From contig NZ_CABVHJ010000008.1 in assembly GCF_902497745.1 (NCBI RefSeq), positions 202,929-266,928 on the forward strand: DNA of 64,000 bases, read 5' to 3'. Source of the stretch: Pseudomonas fluorescens (GTDB lineage Bacteria > Pseudomonadota > Gammaproteobacteria > Pseudomonadales > Pseudomonadaceae). The notes under the pieces were generated by a model. It worked only from the letters and a program-made list of their open reading frames with translations, made no database searches and was not told the DNA's origin. The first letter of the stretch is position 1; the number at the start of each line of letters is the position of its first letter. A program made the translations under genes and the position numbers. Positions 16,844 through 25,283 of the stretch are shown in pieces.

Positions 16844-17842
16844 ATGTCCCTGCCCAATGAAATGACCCGAATCGAAATCAGCGAACCCGGTGGGCCCGAG
16901 GTCTTGCAACTCCGCCGCGTACCGCTGCCAATCGCCGCAGAAGGCGAGGTGCTGATCCGCGTACACGCCGCCGGAATCAACCGGCCGGACGCCTTGCAGC
17001 GTGCCGGTAAATACCCGATGAAACCCGGGATGAACCCGATTCCCGGGCTGGAGGTCGCCGGCGAAGTCGTGGCGCTCGGGGCCGGTGTCCGTCAGTTCGC
17101 CTTGGGCGACAAAGTCTGCGCGCTGACCAACGGCGGCGGTTATGCCGAATACTGCGCAGTCCCCGCCGGCCAGACCTTGCCGATTCCTGATGGCGTGGAC
17201 TGGGTGCAGGCGGCTGCGATCCCGGAAACGTTCTTCACCGTGTGGGCCAACCTGTTCGGCCTTGGCGGCGCCAGCCGTGGTCAACGCGCGCTGATTCACG
17301 GCGGCACCAGCGGCATTGGCACTACCGCACTGATGCTTTGCCGCGAGTTCGGTATAGAAGCGTTCGCCACCGCCGGCAGCCCGGAAAAATGCGCGGCGAT
17401 TCGCGATCTGGGTGCTCAAGCAATCAACTATCGCGATGAGGATTTCGCTGAGGTGATCGCCGAGAAAACCTCAGGCCAGGGCGTCAATGTGATCCTCGAC
17501 ATCATGGGCGGCTCGTACCTCAACGGTAACGTCCGCGCCCTGGCGATGGATGGCCGACTGGTCATGCTCGGTTTCCTCGGCGGCGCACGGGCCAACGACT
17601 TTGATCTGCTGGCAATGATGGCCAAACGCGCAGTCATCACCGGCTCCCTCTTGCGCGCCCGTACCGCGGCAGAAAAAGCCGAGATCGCCGCTCAACTGCG
17701 CGAGCACGTATGGCCGGCACTGTCTGCCGGGCGCTTACTGCCGATGATCGACAAGGTCTACCCACTCGCCGACGCCGCTCAGGCTCATGCGCACATGGAG
17801 GCTGGCGACCATATCGGCAAGATCGTGCTGCAGGTCGTGTGA
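16844..17842 (+). CDS. Quinone oxidoreductase-like (zinc-free MDR) enzyme
   Basis: I chose the ATG at 16844 (MSLPNEMTRIEIS) because AGGAA lies 6 nt upstream; the open frame continues further upstream without a better site. The 332-aa protein belongs to the medium-chain dehydrogenase/reductase superfamily, PIG3/quinone-oxidoreductase branch. The GroES-like N-terminal half has VHAAGINRPDALQRAGKYP. The Rossmann half has the NADPH-binding motif HGGTSGIGTTALMLC. It is probably a cytosolic NADPH-dependent reductase co-transcribed with the MFS gene. Confidence 0.9.
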   Translation: MSLPNEMTRIEISEPGGPEVLQLRRVPLPIAAEGEVLIRVHAAGINRPDALQRAGKYPMKPGMNPIPGLEVAGEVVALGAGVRQFALGDKVCALTNGGGYAEYCAVPAGQTLPIPDGVDWVQAAAIPETFFTVWANLFGLGGASRGQRALIHGGTSGIGTTALMLCREFGIEAFATAGSPEKCAAIRDLGAQAINYRDEDFAEVIAEKTSGQGVNVILDIMGGSYLNGNVRALAMDGRLVMLGFLGGARANDFDLLAMMAKRAVITGSLLRARTAAEKAEIAAQLREHVWPALSAGRLLPMIDKVYPLADAAQAHAHMEAGDHIGKIVLQVV

Positions 17843-17953
17843 ATTTTGCAGCATTTGGTAATCGTTGCGCCGGGGCGGTGGTCGAAAAACTCACGCGCAG
17901 ACCGAGGCATCTGGTAAAAAGCGTTCTTTGTCTGCGCCTTGGTGAAACGTTTA

Positions 17954-18898
17954 ATGTTCCTGACCTTCATGACGCGTCTGCGCCGCCGCCGTTTGGCGTT
18001 CGCCTGCATGGCCGCGCTGATAATCGGCGTGCCGACCAGTTGTGCCGTACTGGAACACACCGAACGCAAATTGCTGTTTCGCATCGAACCGGGCACCGCC
18101 GGTTGGTATCGCGGCTTGCCCGGCAGCGTGCAGGAACTCGACCTGCAGCCGAAGAGCTTCAAGGCCGGGGAAAACATTCATGCCTGGTGGTGGCCGGCAG
18201 AAAAAGCCAATGCGCCGGCCATTCTCTATCTGCATGGCGTGCGCTGGAACCTTACCGGGCAGTTGTTCCGCATCGAACAACTGCGCGCGGCGGGTTATTC
18301 AGTGCTGGCCATCGACTATCGCGGATTCGGCAAAAGTCACGGTGATCTGCCATCGGAAAGCAGTGTTTACGAAGACGCGCGGGTGGCGTGGGAGCGCTTC
18401 AAACTGCTGCAACCGGATCCGGCCAAACGCTTGATCTACGGACATTCCCTCGGTGGCGCCGTGGCGATCGATCTGGCCGCTGAACTCGGGCAGACCGCCG
18501 CTCGGGATCATTCCGCGTTACCGGTGCGCGGACTGGTGATCGAGTCGACTTTCACCACGCTGGCGGATGTTGCCGCGTCCGTGGCCAACACTTCGCTGCC
18601 GGTGCGCTGGCTGCTGTCGCAAAAATTCGATTCGATCGACAAGATTGCCGACATTCACATGCCGCTGCTGGTGGTGCACGGTCTGGCTGACGCTTTCGTG
18701 CCACCGCGTTTCAGCGAACAACTGTTCAATGCCGCGCAACAACCCAAGCGCCTGTTGCTGGTGCCAGGCGCGACGCACAACAACAGCATGGCGCTCGGCG
18801 GGCAGAATTATCGCAAGGCGCTCGACAGCCTTATGCAAAGCAAGCCCGCACCTCGGGTGGCCGGGCCGGCAACCGTGCGCAGCGGGCGGGACACTTAA
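17954..18898 (+). CDS. Membrane-anchored alpha/beta hydrolase
   Basis: The ATG at 17954 gives 314 aa; a TTG at 17939 and an ATG at 17969 are also possible. A basic N terminus (TRLRRRRLAF) is followed by one hydrophobic segment (ACMAALIIGVPTSCAVL), so the enzyme is probably tethered on the periplasmic face. The catalytic fold is clear: the oxyanion region YLHGVRWN, the nucleophile elbow YGHSLGGAVAI, the acid region VHGLADAFVPP and a C-terminal His in GATHNNS. It resembles the YfhR/BEM46-like hydrolases. Its stop codon overlaps that of the convergent ABC gene in the palindrome TTAA. Confidence 0.87.
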   Translation: MFLTFMTRLRRRRLAFACMAALIIGVPTSCAVLEHTERKLLFRIEPGTAGWYRGLPGSVQELDLQPKSFKAGENIHAWWWPAEKANAPAILYLHGVRWNLTGQLFRIEQLRAAGYSVLAIDYRGFGKSHGDLPSESSVYEDARVAWERFKLLQPDPAKRLIYGHSLGGAVAIDLAAELGQTAARDHSALPVRGLVIESTFTTLADVAASVANTSLPVRWLLSQKFDSIDKIADIHMPLLVVHGLADAFVPPRFSEQLFNAAQQPKRLLLVPGATHNNSMALGGQNYRKALDSLMQSKPAPRVAGPATVRSGRDT

Positions 18899-20706
18899 CG
18901 GTAACCGCGAGCCTGCAAATCGAACAGTTGCGCGTAATGCCCCGCAGCGGCGACCAGTTGATCGTGGCCGCCCTGCTCCAGAATCCGGCCTTGTTGCAGG
19001 ACGATGATGTGGTCGGCATTGCGCACGCTGGAAAAACGATGGGAAATCAGCAACGTCATGTGACCTTCACTGTGCTGGCTGAAATGCTCGAACACCGCCG
19101 CTTCGGCCGCCGGATCAAGGGCGGACGTCGGCTCATCGAGGATCAGAATGTCGGCCTCACGGCGCATGTAAGCGCGGGACAAGGCAATCTTCTGCCACTG
19201 CCCGCCAGACAATTCCTGGCCACCGGCAAACCAGCGTCCCAGTTGCGTGGCATAACCCTTATCGAGCCCTTCGATGAAGGGAGCCGCCATGCCTTGGGCG
19301 GCGGCCTCCTTCCAGCGCTGCGGGTCGTTGAACGCCAAGGTATCGCCGACGCCGATGTTTTCTCCGACGCTGAACTGATAGCGGATGTAGTCCTGAAAAA
19401 TCACGCCAATCCGCCGACGTAACGCGGTCTCCTGCCAATCCTGCAAATCGCTGCCGTCGAGCAGGATGCGCCCTTGATCGGGGCGGTAGAGCCGGGTCAG
19501 TAACTTGATCAGTGTGGTCTTGCCTGAACCGTTCTCTCCGACCAACGCCATGCTCTTGCCTGGCACCAGTTGCAGATCAATGTTTTCCAGCGCTGGCCGA
19601 CTGGCACCCGGATAACGGAAACCGACGTTCTCGAAACGCAAACCATCGCCCGGGCAGACGCCGACCGTCAGGTGACCTGTATCAACCTGAACCGGTTCGG
19701 CCAGGTATTCATAAAGACTGGTCAGGTAGAGGCCGTCCTCGTACAGGCCGCTGATCGCACTCAGACTACTGCTCACAGCGCTTTGGCCTTGCTTGAACAG
19801 CACCAGATACATAGTCATCTGGCCGAGGCTGATCTGGCCATGTACGGCATCGATCACCACCCAGGCATAGGCAAGGTAAAACGCCGCAGTTCCAAGCAGA
19901 CCGAGGCCAAAACCCCAGCCGTCGCGCCGCAGTGTCAGGCGCCGGTCTTCGGCATACAGCCTGGCGAACGTGTCGCGGTAGCGTTGCAGCAACAACGGTG
20001 CAAAACCGAACAGCTTGACCTCTTTGATATAGGTCTCGTGGGACAGCAAGGTTTCGATGTAATTCTGCTGCCGACTCTCCGGCGCGCGGCGGGTGAACAG
20101 GCGAAAGGCGTCACCGGAAAAATGCGCCTCGGCAAAGAACACCGGCAACGCCCCCACCACCAGCAGCGCCAGCGCCCAAGGCGAAAAGTGCACCAGCAGC
20201 ACACCAAAGCTGATCAGCATGATCAGGTTCTGAATCAAGCCCAACGACTTCATGACCAGCGCCAGTGGCCGGGTCGACGCCTCGCGACGGACACGCACCA
20301 GTTTGTCGTAGAACTCGGAGTTCTCGAACTGCACCAGTGACAGGGTCTGCGCTTTTTCCAGGATCAGCGTATTGACCTTCTGCCCCAGCTGCACCCGCAA
20401 CAGCGACTGCTGCACCGACAGTGCCCGTTGTGTGCCGGACAACAGCGCCAATACGCCGGCCTCCAACAAAACGTAACGCAACACTGGCCACAGCGGCGCA
20501 CTGCCGTGTTGTGCGTGCAACTGCATCGCCGCCACCACGGCATCAACAATCCGCTGGCCCAACCATGCCGCCAGTGCCGGCAGCAATCCGGCAATCAACG
20601 TTGCCAGCACCAGCCCCAGAAACAAGCCACGCGATGTCCCCCAGACCAAGCGCAAGGCTCGCTGCGCCTGATCGAACAAGGAGGTGAAACGCGATAGATC
20701 AGGCAT
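18895..20706 (-). CDS. ABC exporter, fused permease and ATPase
   Basis: This 603-aa half-transporter has an N-terminal six-helix membrane domain (about residues 20-310) and a C-terminal ABC ATPase. Walker A is VGENGSGKTTLIKLL, the signature LSGGQWQKIALSRAYMR, and Walker B ADILILDEPTSALDPAAE, followed by the switch His in LLISHRFSSVRNAD. It probably works as a homodimer that exports a lipophilic or peptide substrate. No partner gene is adjacent. The ribosome site is weak. Confidence 0.9.
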   Translation of the reverse strand: MPDLSRFTSLFDQAQRALRLVWGTSRGLFLGLVLATLIAGLLPALAAWLGQRIVDAVVAAMQLHAQHGSAPLWPVLRYVLLEAGVLALLSGTQRALSVQQSLLRVQLGQKVNTLILEKAQTLSLVQFENSEFYDKLVRVRREASTRPLALVMKSLGLIQNLIMLISFGVLLVHFSPWALALLVVGALPVFFAEAHFSGDAFRLFTRRAPESRQQNYIETLLSHETYIKEVKLFGFAPLLLQRYRDTFARLYAEDRRLTLRRDGWGFGLGLLGTAAFYLAYAWVVIDAVHGQISLGQMTMYLVLFKQGQSAVSSSLSAISGLYEDGLYLTSLYEYLAEPVQVDTGHLTVGVCPGDGLRFENVGFRYPGASRPALENIDLQLVPGKSMALVGENGSGKTTLIKLLTRLYRPDQGRILLDGSDLQDWQETALRRRIGVIFQDYIRYQFSVGENIGVGDTLAFNDPQRWKEAAAQGMAAPFIEGLDKGYATQLGRWFAGGQELSGGQWQKIALSRAYMRREADILILDEPTSALDPAAEAAVFEHFSQHSEGHMTLLISHRFSSVRNADHIIVLQQGRILEQGGHDQLVAAAGHYAQLFDLQARGYR

Positions 20707-20931
20707 GGGGCGATGGACTCGGCAGGCGATGGCGGTGCGTTATGGTACTCCAGCGCTACGCGATGAACTCCAAACGACGAGCGCGTTATTGTCGACGTGC
20801 TTTTCAGAACAAAAACATCTGGGAGACTCAGGCCTTTCCGGCGTCCAACGCTCTGCTATGTTTTAACCGCCCTACGCGGAACCCGGCGCCCCCCCCGCCA
20901 CCCTCCGCGCCTGACTGCCGGGAGCAGAGAC

Positions 20932-21351
20932 ATGAGAATCGACCCGTACCTGATCTTCAATGGTGACTGCCGGGAAGCGTTCACCTTTTACGAGCAAGCT
21001 TTGCAAGGGAAGCTTGAGGCGATGATGACGTTCGGCGAGACACCCGCCGCCGAGCATGTACCCAAAGAGCATCACTCCCTGATCATCCATACCTGTCTGA
21101 GGTTCGGAGACCAGATGATCATGGCCTCGGACACCACGCCCGACCGCCCGACTCAGGGCATGAGCGGCTGCTCGATTTCGCTGAATGTCGACAGCATTGC
21201 TGAAGCTGAGCAGGTGTTTAACGCTCTGGCCAAGGACGGTCGCATCGATATGCCGCTGGAGGCGACTTTCTGGGCGGTGCGCTTCGGCATGCTGGTGGAT
21301 CGTTTTGGCGTATCGTGGATGGTCAATTGCGAAAGCGAAAAACAACTCTGA
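20932..21351 (+). CDS. PhnB-like VOC-family protein
   Basis: The ATG at 20932 (MRIDPYLIFNGDCREAFTFY) is chosen because GGGAG lies 7 nt upstream and because it matches the family's usual start. The 139-aa protein is a glyoxalase/bleomycin-resistance-fold (VOC) protein of the PhnB/YycE type, with the GDCREAFTFYEQAL opening and the paired motif WGxR-like FWAVRFGMLVDRFGVSWMVN near the end. The function of this subgroup is not established. A terminator follows. Confidence 0.88.
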   Translation: MRIDPYLIFNGDCREAFTFYEQALQGKLEAMMTFGETPAAEHVPKEHHSLIIHTCLRFGDQMIMASDTTPDRPTQGMSGCSISLNVDSIAEAEQVFNALAKDGRIDMPLEATFWAVRFGMLVDRFGVSWMVNCESEKQL

Positions 21352-21369
21352 CATTTCGTCAGGCATGAA

Positions 21370-21397
21370 AAAGCCCAACCTGAAAAGATTGGGCTTT
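21370..21397. terminator. Bidirectional intrinsic terminator
   Basis: A 9-bp stem (AAAGCCCAA/TTGGGCTTT) with a 10-nt loop lies between the convergent VOC gene and the gene ending at 21403. Confidence 0.85.
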
Positions 21398-21402
21398 CTG
21401 CG

Positions 21403-21732
21403 TTATCGCTGGGCCAGTTCGTGGCGCACACATTGCTCGTAGTAGGTCTGCTTGACTGCCGCAGGCTTGAGCTTCGACGTGCTGTTGTAGGTTTGCTCGG
21501 TAATCCCCATCGCGGTCATGCGCATCCATGGCTGCTGGAAGCGGCGCACCTGCAGTTGTTTGCGTGCGCCGTACAGCGAGACGCCCGACAACTTCGATTG
21601 CTGGGCACCAGCAGCAATGTCCGAGCCCCAAGTGCAGGCAAAGCGATGGCTTTTGCTCAGTTCTTTCGCCTGCACCCCCACCGCGAAAACAGCCAGGGAA
21701 AGCGTTGCAACGGTGATGACAATCGTCCGCAT
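21403..21732 (-). CDS. Small exported protein, unknown function
   Basis: The 109-aa protein has a signal peptide (MRTIVITVATLSLAVFAVG, cleavage near VQA-KELSK). The mature part is basic, with two Cys residues (FACTWGSD and YYEQCVRHEL) that could form a disulfide in the periplasm. I recognise no domain. It is the gene next to the RNA-repair operon terminator and is not obviously part of that operon. Confidence 0.75.
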   Translation of the reverse strand: MRTIVITVATLSLAVFAVGVQAKELSKSHRFACTWGSDIAAGAQQSKLSGVSLYGARKQLQVRRFQQPWMRMTAMGITEQTYNSTSKLKPAAVKQTYYEQCVRHELAQR

Positions 21733-21830
21733 AGAGCTAACCTAACCTTTTGAAAAAAGGCGATTTTGCCGGGGAAGCAGAAAACCGGGGGCCAGCAATT
21801 TGCCGCCTTTCGCGAGTTTTTTACGGACGT

Positions 21831-21871
21831 AAAAAAGGGCGGTGGGATTTCCTGATGAAATCCCACCGCCC
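21831..21871 (-). terminator. Terminator of the rtc operon
   Basis: A perfect 15-bp stem, GGGCGGTGGGATTTC with its complement and a 5-nt loop, is followed on the minus strand by six T residues. It starts 13 nt after the rtcA stop codon and clearly closes the rsr-rtcB-rlaP-rtcA transcript. Confidence 0.95.
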
Positions 21872-21883
21872 CTTGCCTGACGA

Positions 21884-22909
21884 TCAGTGGGTGCTAACCT
21901 CAACGCGCAATCGATCAGCGCCCTCCTCCCGACAATCAATGCGAACCGGTAAAAACAGCGCAATCACCGCGATATTGCTGTGCAGATGCTCGGTCATGCG
22001 CGGCGTGGTGAACGAGCCGCCACCGGCCAGCGCCATTGGCAACAGCAACTGATCGGCAAGGTGCTCGGCGACTGCAGCACCACTGCGCAACCAGTCGGCG
22101 GCCTGATTGATCGCGGCATCGGCGACCTTTTCAGCCCGTAGCGACACTTGGCCAAACGCGCTGAACACTTCGGTGACGTGCTCGAATGCGCACTCCAGCA
22201 ACAACACATTGCCCGGCCCCCGCGCCGGATCGAGCGTGACATGTTGCAGTGCCGCAGGCGGCAAACTCAAACGCTTGGCCACTTGGCTCAACTCACGCTC
22301 GGCCACCGTCGGTGCCAGCCCGGCGGTCAGCGCCGATGCGTGCTGCGATATCGCCTCGCCGCGTTCACACAGATCCAGCCGAGTCAGCTTCGACGGCTGT
22401 ACGTGCACCTCAATCTCACCGCCGCCTGCCGGGACAAATCCATGTCGCAACAAGTCCAGCTCGACGTTGGCGCCCATACGCCGCAGCAGCGGCAGCCAAC
22501 TGCGCGTGAGGAAATCGGTCGGCGGCGCCAGCGGGTTATGCGTGCCACCCGAGATGCGCACCCGGCTCGCCTGCGGAGCCTGCAACAGCGCCGGCAACAA
22601 GGTCTGCAACACCAACGTGCAACTGCCAGCCGTGCCGATGGCGAACTGGTAATCGCCAGAGCGAATCGCGCCGGGTTCAAAGCTCAACGCTTGCGAGCCC
22701 AACTGCGCACCGGAAACCGTCGCGCCGCAGACCTCGGCCGCCGCCATGACGGCCGTCAAATGTTGCCTCAGCAGTCCCGGACGGCTGCGTTTGGCGCGGA
22801 TCTGTTTAATGCGAAACGCCCGGCCTGTCACCATCGACAGGCTCAAGGCACTGCGCAACACCTGGCCGCCACCGATGGCACCGTCCAGTTCTATCACTTC
22901 CTGTTTCAT
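21884..22909 (-). CDS. rtcA: RNA 3'-terminal phosphate cyclase
   Basis: This 341-aa RtcA converts RNA 3'-phosphate ends to 2',3'-cyclic phosphate with ATP through an enzyme-AMP intermediate. The family pattern runs through the whole protein: the start DGAIGGGQVLRSALSLSM, the RAKRSRPGLLRQHL segment, and the catalytic-His region MTEHLHSNIAV at the C terminus, where the adenylated His is expected. It is the last gene of the operon, 8 nt after rlaP, and is followed by a strong terminator. Confidence 0.96.
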   Translation of the reverse strand: MKQEVIELDGAIGGGQVLRSALSLSMVTGRAFRIKQIRAKRSRPGLLRQHLTAVMAAAEVCGATVSGAQLGSQALSFEPGAIRSGDYQFAIGTAGSCTLVLQTLLPALLQAPQASRVRISGGTHNPLAPPTDFLTRSWLPLLRRMGANVELDLLRHGFVPAGGGEIEVHVQPSKLTRLDLCERGEAISQHASALTAGLAPTVAERELSQVAKRLSLPPAALQHVTLDPARGPGNVLLLECAFEHVTEVFSAFGQVSLRAEKVADAAINQAADWLRSGAAVAEHLADQLLLPMALAGGGSFTTPRMTEHLHSNIAVIALFLPVRIDCREEGADRLRVEVSTH

Positions 22910-22917
22910 TGCATTCC

Positions 22918-23706
22918 TTACGCGTACAAACCGACGGTTTCCCTGAGGTACCGATCCAGGCGTCGCGAATCTTCCGAAGTTCTGAGTAATGTGGGCACTT
23001 CGCGCTCAAGCTCGGCGGCGATGAACCCTTGCAGCGCCGGACGACGCGACCCGTAGGCGCTCTCGTCGGCATAGCGTTTAAGGGCCAGCAATTCGTCGAC
23101 TTCGGCGAGCAGCGCGCGGTCGTCGACCGTGGTCAGCAGGTCGGCGAACGTCATCGGCGGCCGCCCTCGGCCTTGGTCGATCCAGCGCACCGCCAGCAGC
23201 GGCCGCAGCACGTAGAAGTACTTTTTGAAACGGACGGTTTCACCTTGCAGGTAACCGCGAAAGTTCTTCTTCGCCATCGACAGATAGTGATTACGCGCCG
23301 CGGGCGGGCTGTAGAACAGTTCGGCGAGTTCGCGCAGTTGTGCCACCTGCGCGGTTTCACTGCGATAAACCAGCGGCGAGTCGAGCCACTCCAGCAAGGT
23401 CGGATTGGATTTGCGCAACAACCCGAGGGTCTTGCGCAGTTCCCAGCCACTGACGTCGAGCTCATCGTCCAGCGGACGTTCGATCACATCTCGCGGCGCA
23501 TCGACCTGGACGAACCACTCGGGCTTCTCCACATAAACAAACCGCACGTCGTAATCGCTGTCGGTCGAGGCAAAACCCCAGGCCCGGCTGCCTGACTCAC
23601 AGGCGTATAACACCGTGACATTGCGTTCACGCTCTATGCGCGCCAGCTCTTCCAGTACCCTCGCACGCATCGTGGCGCACAGCGGATGACGCTCTTCCAG
23701 TTCCAT
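22918..23706 (-). CDS. rlaP: RlaP-type nucleotidyltransferase of the RNA-repair pathway
   Basis: The 262-aa protein belongs to the DNA-polymerase-beta-like nucleotidyltransferase group found in RNA-repair operons (PF10127/RlaP). The nucleotidyltransferase signature is clear: ACESGSRAWGFASTDSDYDV at about residues 34-53, giving G-S and the D-x-D metal-binding pair. A long helical C-terminal half contains KKNFRGYL and KKYFYVLRPLLAVRW. Its exact reaction is unknown; addition of nucleotides to damaged RNA ends is the usual proposal. It lies 15 nt after rtcB and 8 nt before rtcA. Confidence 0.9.
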   Translation of the reverse strand: MELEERHPLCATMRARVLEELARIERERNVTVLYACESGSRAWGFASTDSDYDVRFVYVEKPEWFVQVDAPRDVIERPLDDELDVSGWELRKTLGLLRKSNPTLLEWLDSPLVYRSETAQVAQLRELAELFYSPPAARNHYLSMAKKNFRGYLQGETVRFKKYFYVLRPLLAVRWIDQGRGRPPMTFADLLTTVDDRALLAEVDELLALKRYADESAYGSRRPALQGFIAAELEREVPTLLRTSEDSRRLDRYLRETVGLYA

Positions 23707-23721
23707 GACCTGCTTTTCCTT

Positions 23722-24948
23722 TTATCCTTTGACGCACACCACCTGACGCAAGGTGTGCAGCACTTCCACCAGCTCACGCTGGGCGTGCATGACTTTGTCG
23801 ATGTCCTTGTAGGCCATCGGAATTTCGTCGATCACCGCTTCATCCTTGCGGCACTCCACGTGGGCAGTGGCGCGAATCTGATCCTCGACGGTAAAAGTGT
23901 TCTTGGCCTTGGTACGGCTCATGGTGCGACCGGCGCCGTGGCTGCAGGAACTGAACGACTCTTCGTTGCCCAGACCACGAACGATGAAACTCTTGGCGCC
24001 CATCGAGCCCGGAATAATCCCCAGCTCGCCCTTCTTCGCCGACACCGCGCCTTTGCGGGTGACCAGCACCTCTTCACCAAAATGCCGCTCTTTCTGCACA
24101 TAGTTGTGGTGGCAGTTGACCGCTTCCAGCGCCACTTCGAACGGTTTGCGAATAATCTGTCGCGTCGCCTGAATCACCGCACGCATCATTAGTTCGCGGT
24201 TCTGTTTGGCGAAGTCCTGCGCCCAACCCACCGCTTCCACATAATCATCAAAGTGCTGGCTGCCTTCTTCGAAGTAGGCCAGGTCACGGTCCGGCAGGTT
24301 GGCGATGTGCTGACGCATATCCGCCTGAGCCATCTGGATGAACAGGTTGCCGATGGCGTTGCCGACACCGCGCGAGCCACTGTGCAACATGAACCAGACC
24401 CGGTTGGCTTCATCCAGGCACACTTCGATGAAGTGGTTGCCGCTGCCGAGCGTACCGAGGTGCCCACGGTTGTTGGTGTTGGCCAGTTTCGGGTACTTGT
24501 CGGTGATCAATTTGAACCGTGGCTGTAACCCCGCCCAGGCCTGATCGGCCTGCTGCGGGATTTCATCCCAGGCGCCCTTGTCGCGTCGCGAGCGGTTTGA
24601 ACTGCGGCCATGGGGCACCGCTTGCTCGATGGCGCTGCGCAGACCGAGCAGGTTGTCCGGCAAATCAGCGGCGGTCAGCGACGTGCGCGCGGCGATCATG
24701 CCGCAGCCGATGTCGACGCCGACCGCGGCCGGAATGATCGCGCCGACGGTCGGGATCACGCTGCCGATGGTCGAGCCCTTGCCCAGGTGCACGTCCGGCA
24801 TGACCGCCAGATGCTTGAAGATGAACGGCATTTTCGCGGTGTTCATCAATTGCTCGCGGGCCTCGTTTTCCACCGGGACGCCTTCGGTCCAGAGTTTGAT
24901 CGGTTTGCCGTTGGCGACTTCGAGCAGTTGGTAAGTGTGTTCTTTCAT
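23722..24948 (-). CDS. rtcB: RNA-splicing ligase RtcB
   Basis: This 408-aa Mn2+/GTP-dependent RNA ligase seals 2',3'-cyclic-phosphate (3'-phosphate) and 5'-OH ends. The metal-binding residues are seen in MPDVHLGKGSTIG, GVDIGCGM (Cys), LGSGNHFIEV and MLHSGSRGVG. The guanylylated His lies in FSSCSHGAGRTMSRTKA. The length matches the short E. coli-type branch. A Y-RNA-like region lies directly upstream, between rsr and this gene. Its own ribosome site is weak. Confidence 0.97.
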   Translation of the reverse strand: MKEHTYQLLEVANGKPIKLWTEGVPVENEAREQLMNTAKMPFIFKHLAVMPDVHLGKGSTIGSVIPTVGAIIPAAVGVDIGCGMIAARTSLTAADLPDNLLGLRSAIEQAVPHGRSSNRSRRDKGAWDEIPQQADQAWAGLQPRFKLITDKYPKLANTNNRGHLGTLGSGNHFIEVCLDEANRVWFMLHSGSRGVGNAIGNLFIQMAQADMRQHIANLPDRDLAYFEEGSQHFDDYVEAVGWAQDFAKQNRELMMRAVIQATRQIIRKPFEVALEAVNCHHNYVQKERHFGEEVLVTRKGAVSAKKGELGIIPGSMGAKSFIVRGLGNEESFSSCSHGAGRTMSRTKAKNTFTVEDQIRATAHVECRKDEAVIDEIPMAYKDIDKVMHAQRELVEVLHTLRQVVCVKG

Positions 24949-24999
24949 GTCTTCATTCTTTATTCATGGGCCGATGATTCGGCGTTGTTCTATAAGTCG

Positions 25000-25100
25000 C
25001 AGCGACAAAAACACAGGCACTGTGGCTCTGCCAGTTGAGCCCCCGTTGCCGGGGCGGGAGTCGAACCCGCTTTCCGATGTAGTACCTGTCGCATTCGCTG
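25000..25100 (-). ncRNA. Y-RNA-like non-coding RNA, tRNA-mimic module
   Basis: On the minus strand the module folds like a permuted tRNA. A T arm GCGGG-TTCGACT-CCCGC (25070-25054) is followed by a stem capped by a GNRA-type tetraloop, CCCCG-GCAA-CGGGG (25054-25041), in the place of the acceptor stem. Then comes a D-arm-like hairpin GCTC-AACTGGCA-GAGC (25040-25025). The module is closed by a 9-bp stem (25081-25089 with 25013-25021, one G-U pair) and by an outer CAGCGA/TCGCTG stem (25100-25095 with 25005-25000). Bacterial Y RNAs (YrlA) encoded beside rsr carry such a tRNA-like module and tether Rsr to exoribonuclease. The real RNA ends are unknown and probably extend upstream toward 25283. Confidence 0.8.
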
Positions 25101-25171
25101 CCAATAACTGCAAAAAAGTGGCACGACAAAAGTTGATGACTGTTGCGCGTTGCCGCGCTCCGGAGTTAACC

Positions 25172-25263
25172 GGCCTTGGATGTACAGCCATCAGGCATTC
25201 GTGCCGTCACTGGCGCTGACAAGGGCTTGATGAGACGTCTTGGATGTAGTCCCATCGGCATTC
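25172..25263 (-). repeat. Two imperfect repeats in the rsr-Y RNA spacer
   Basis: On the minus strand, 25263-25237 and 25200-25172 share GAATGCC, GATGG and TACATCCAAG in the same order. Both can form a short GATG-N6-CATC hairpin. They sit in the 5' half of the presumed Y-RNA transcript, between the rsr stop and the tRNA-like module. They could be the Rsr-binding ends of two Y RNAs in tandem, or a duplicated processing element. Confidence 0.55.
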
Positions 25264-25283
25264 AGCGCCGGTGATCAATCAAT

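Noticed and set aside
25172..25263. CRISPR-like repeats
   Set aside because: Only two imperfect copies in an rsr-rtcB spacer and no cas genes; better explained by Y RNA. No CRISPR array was seen in the window.
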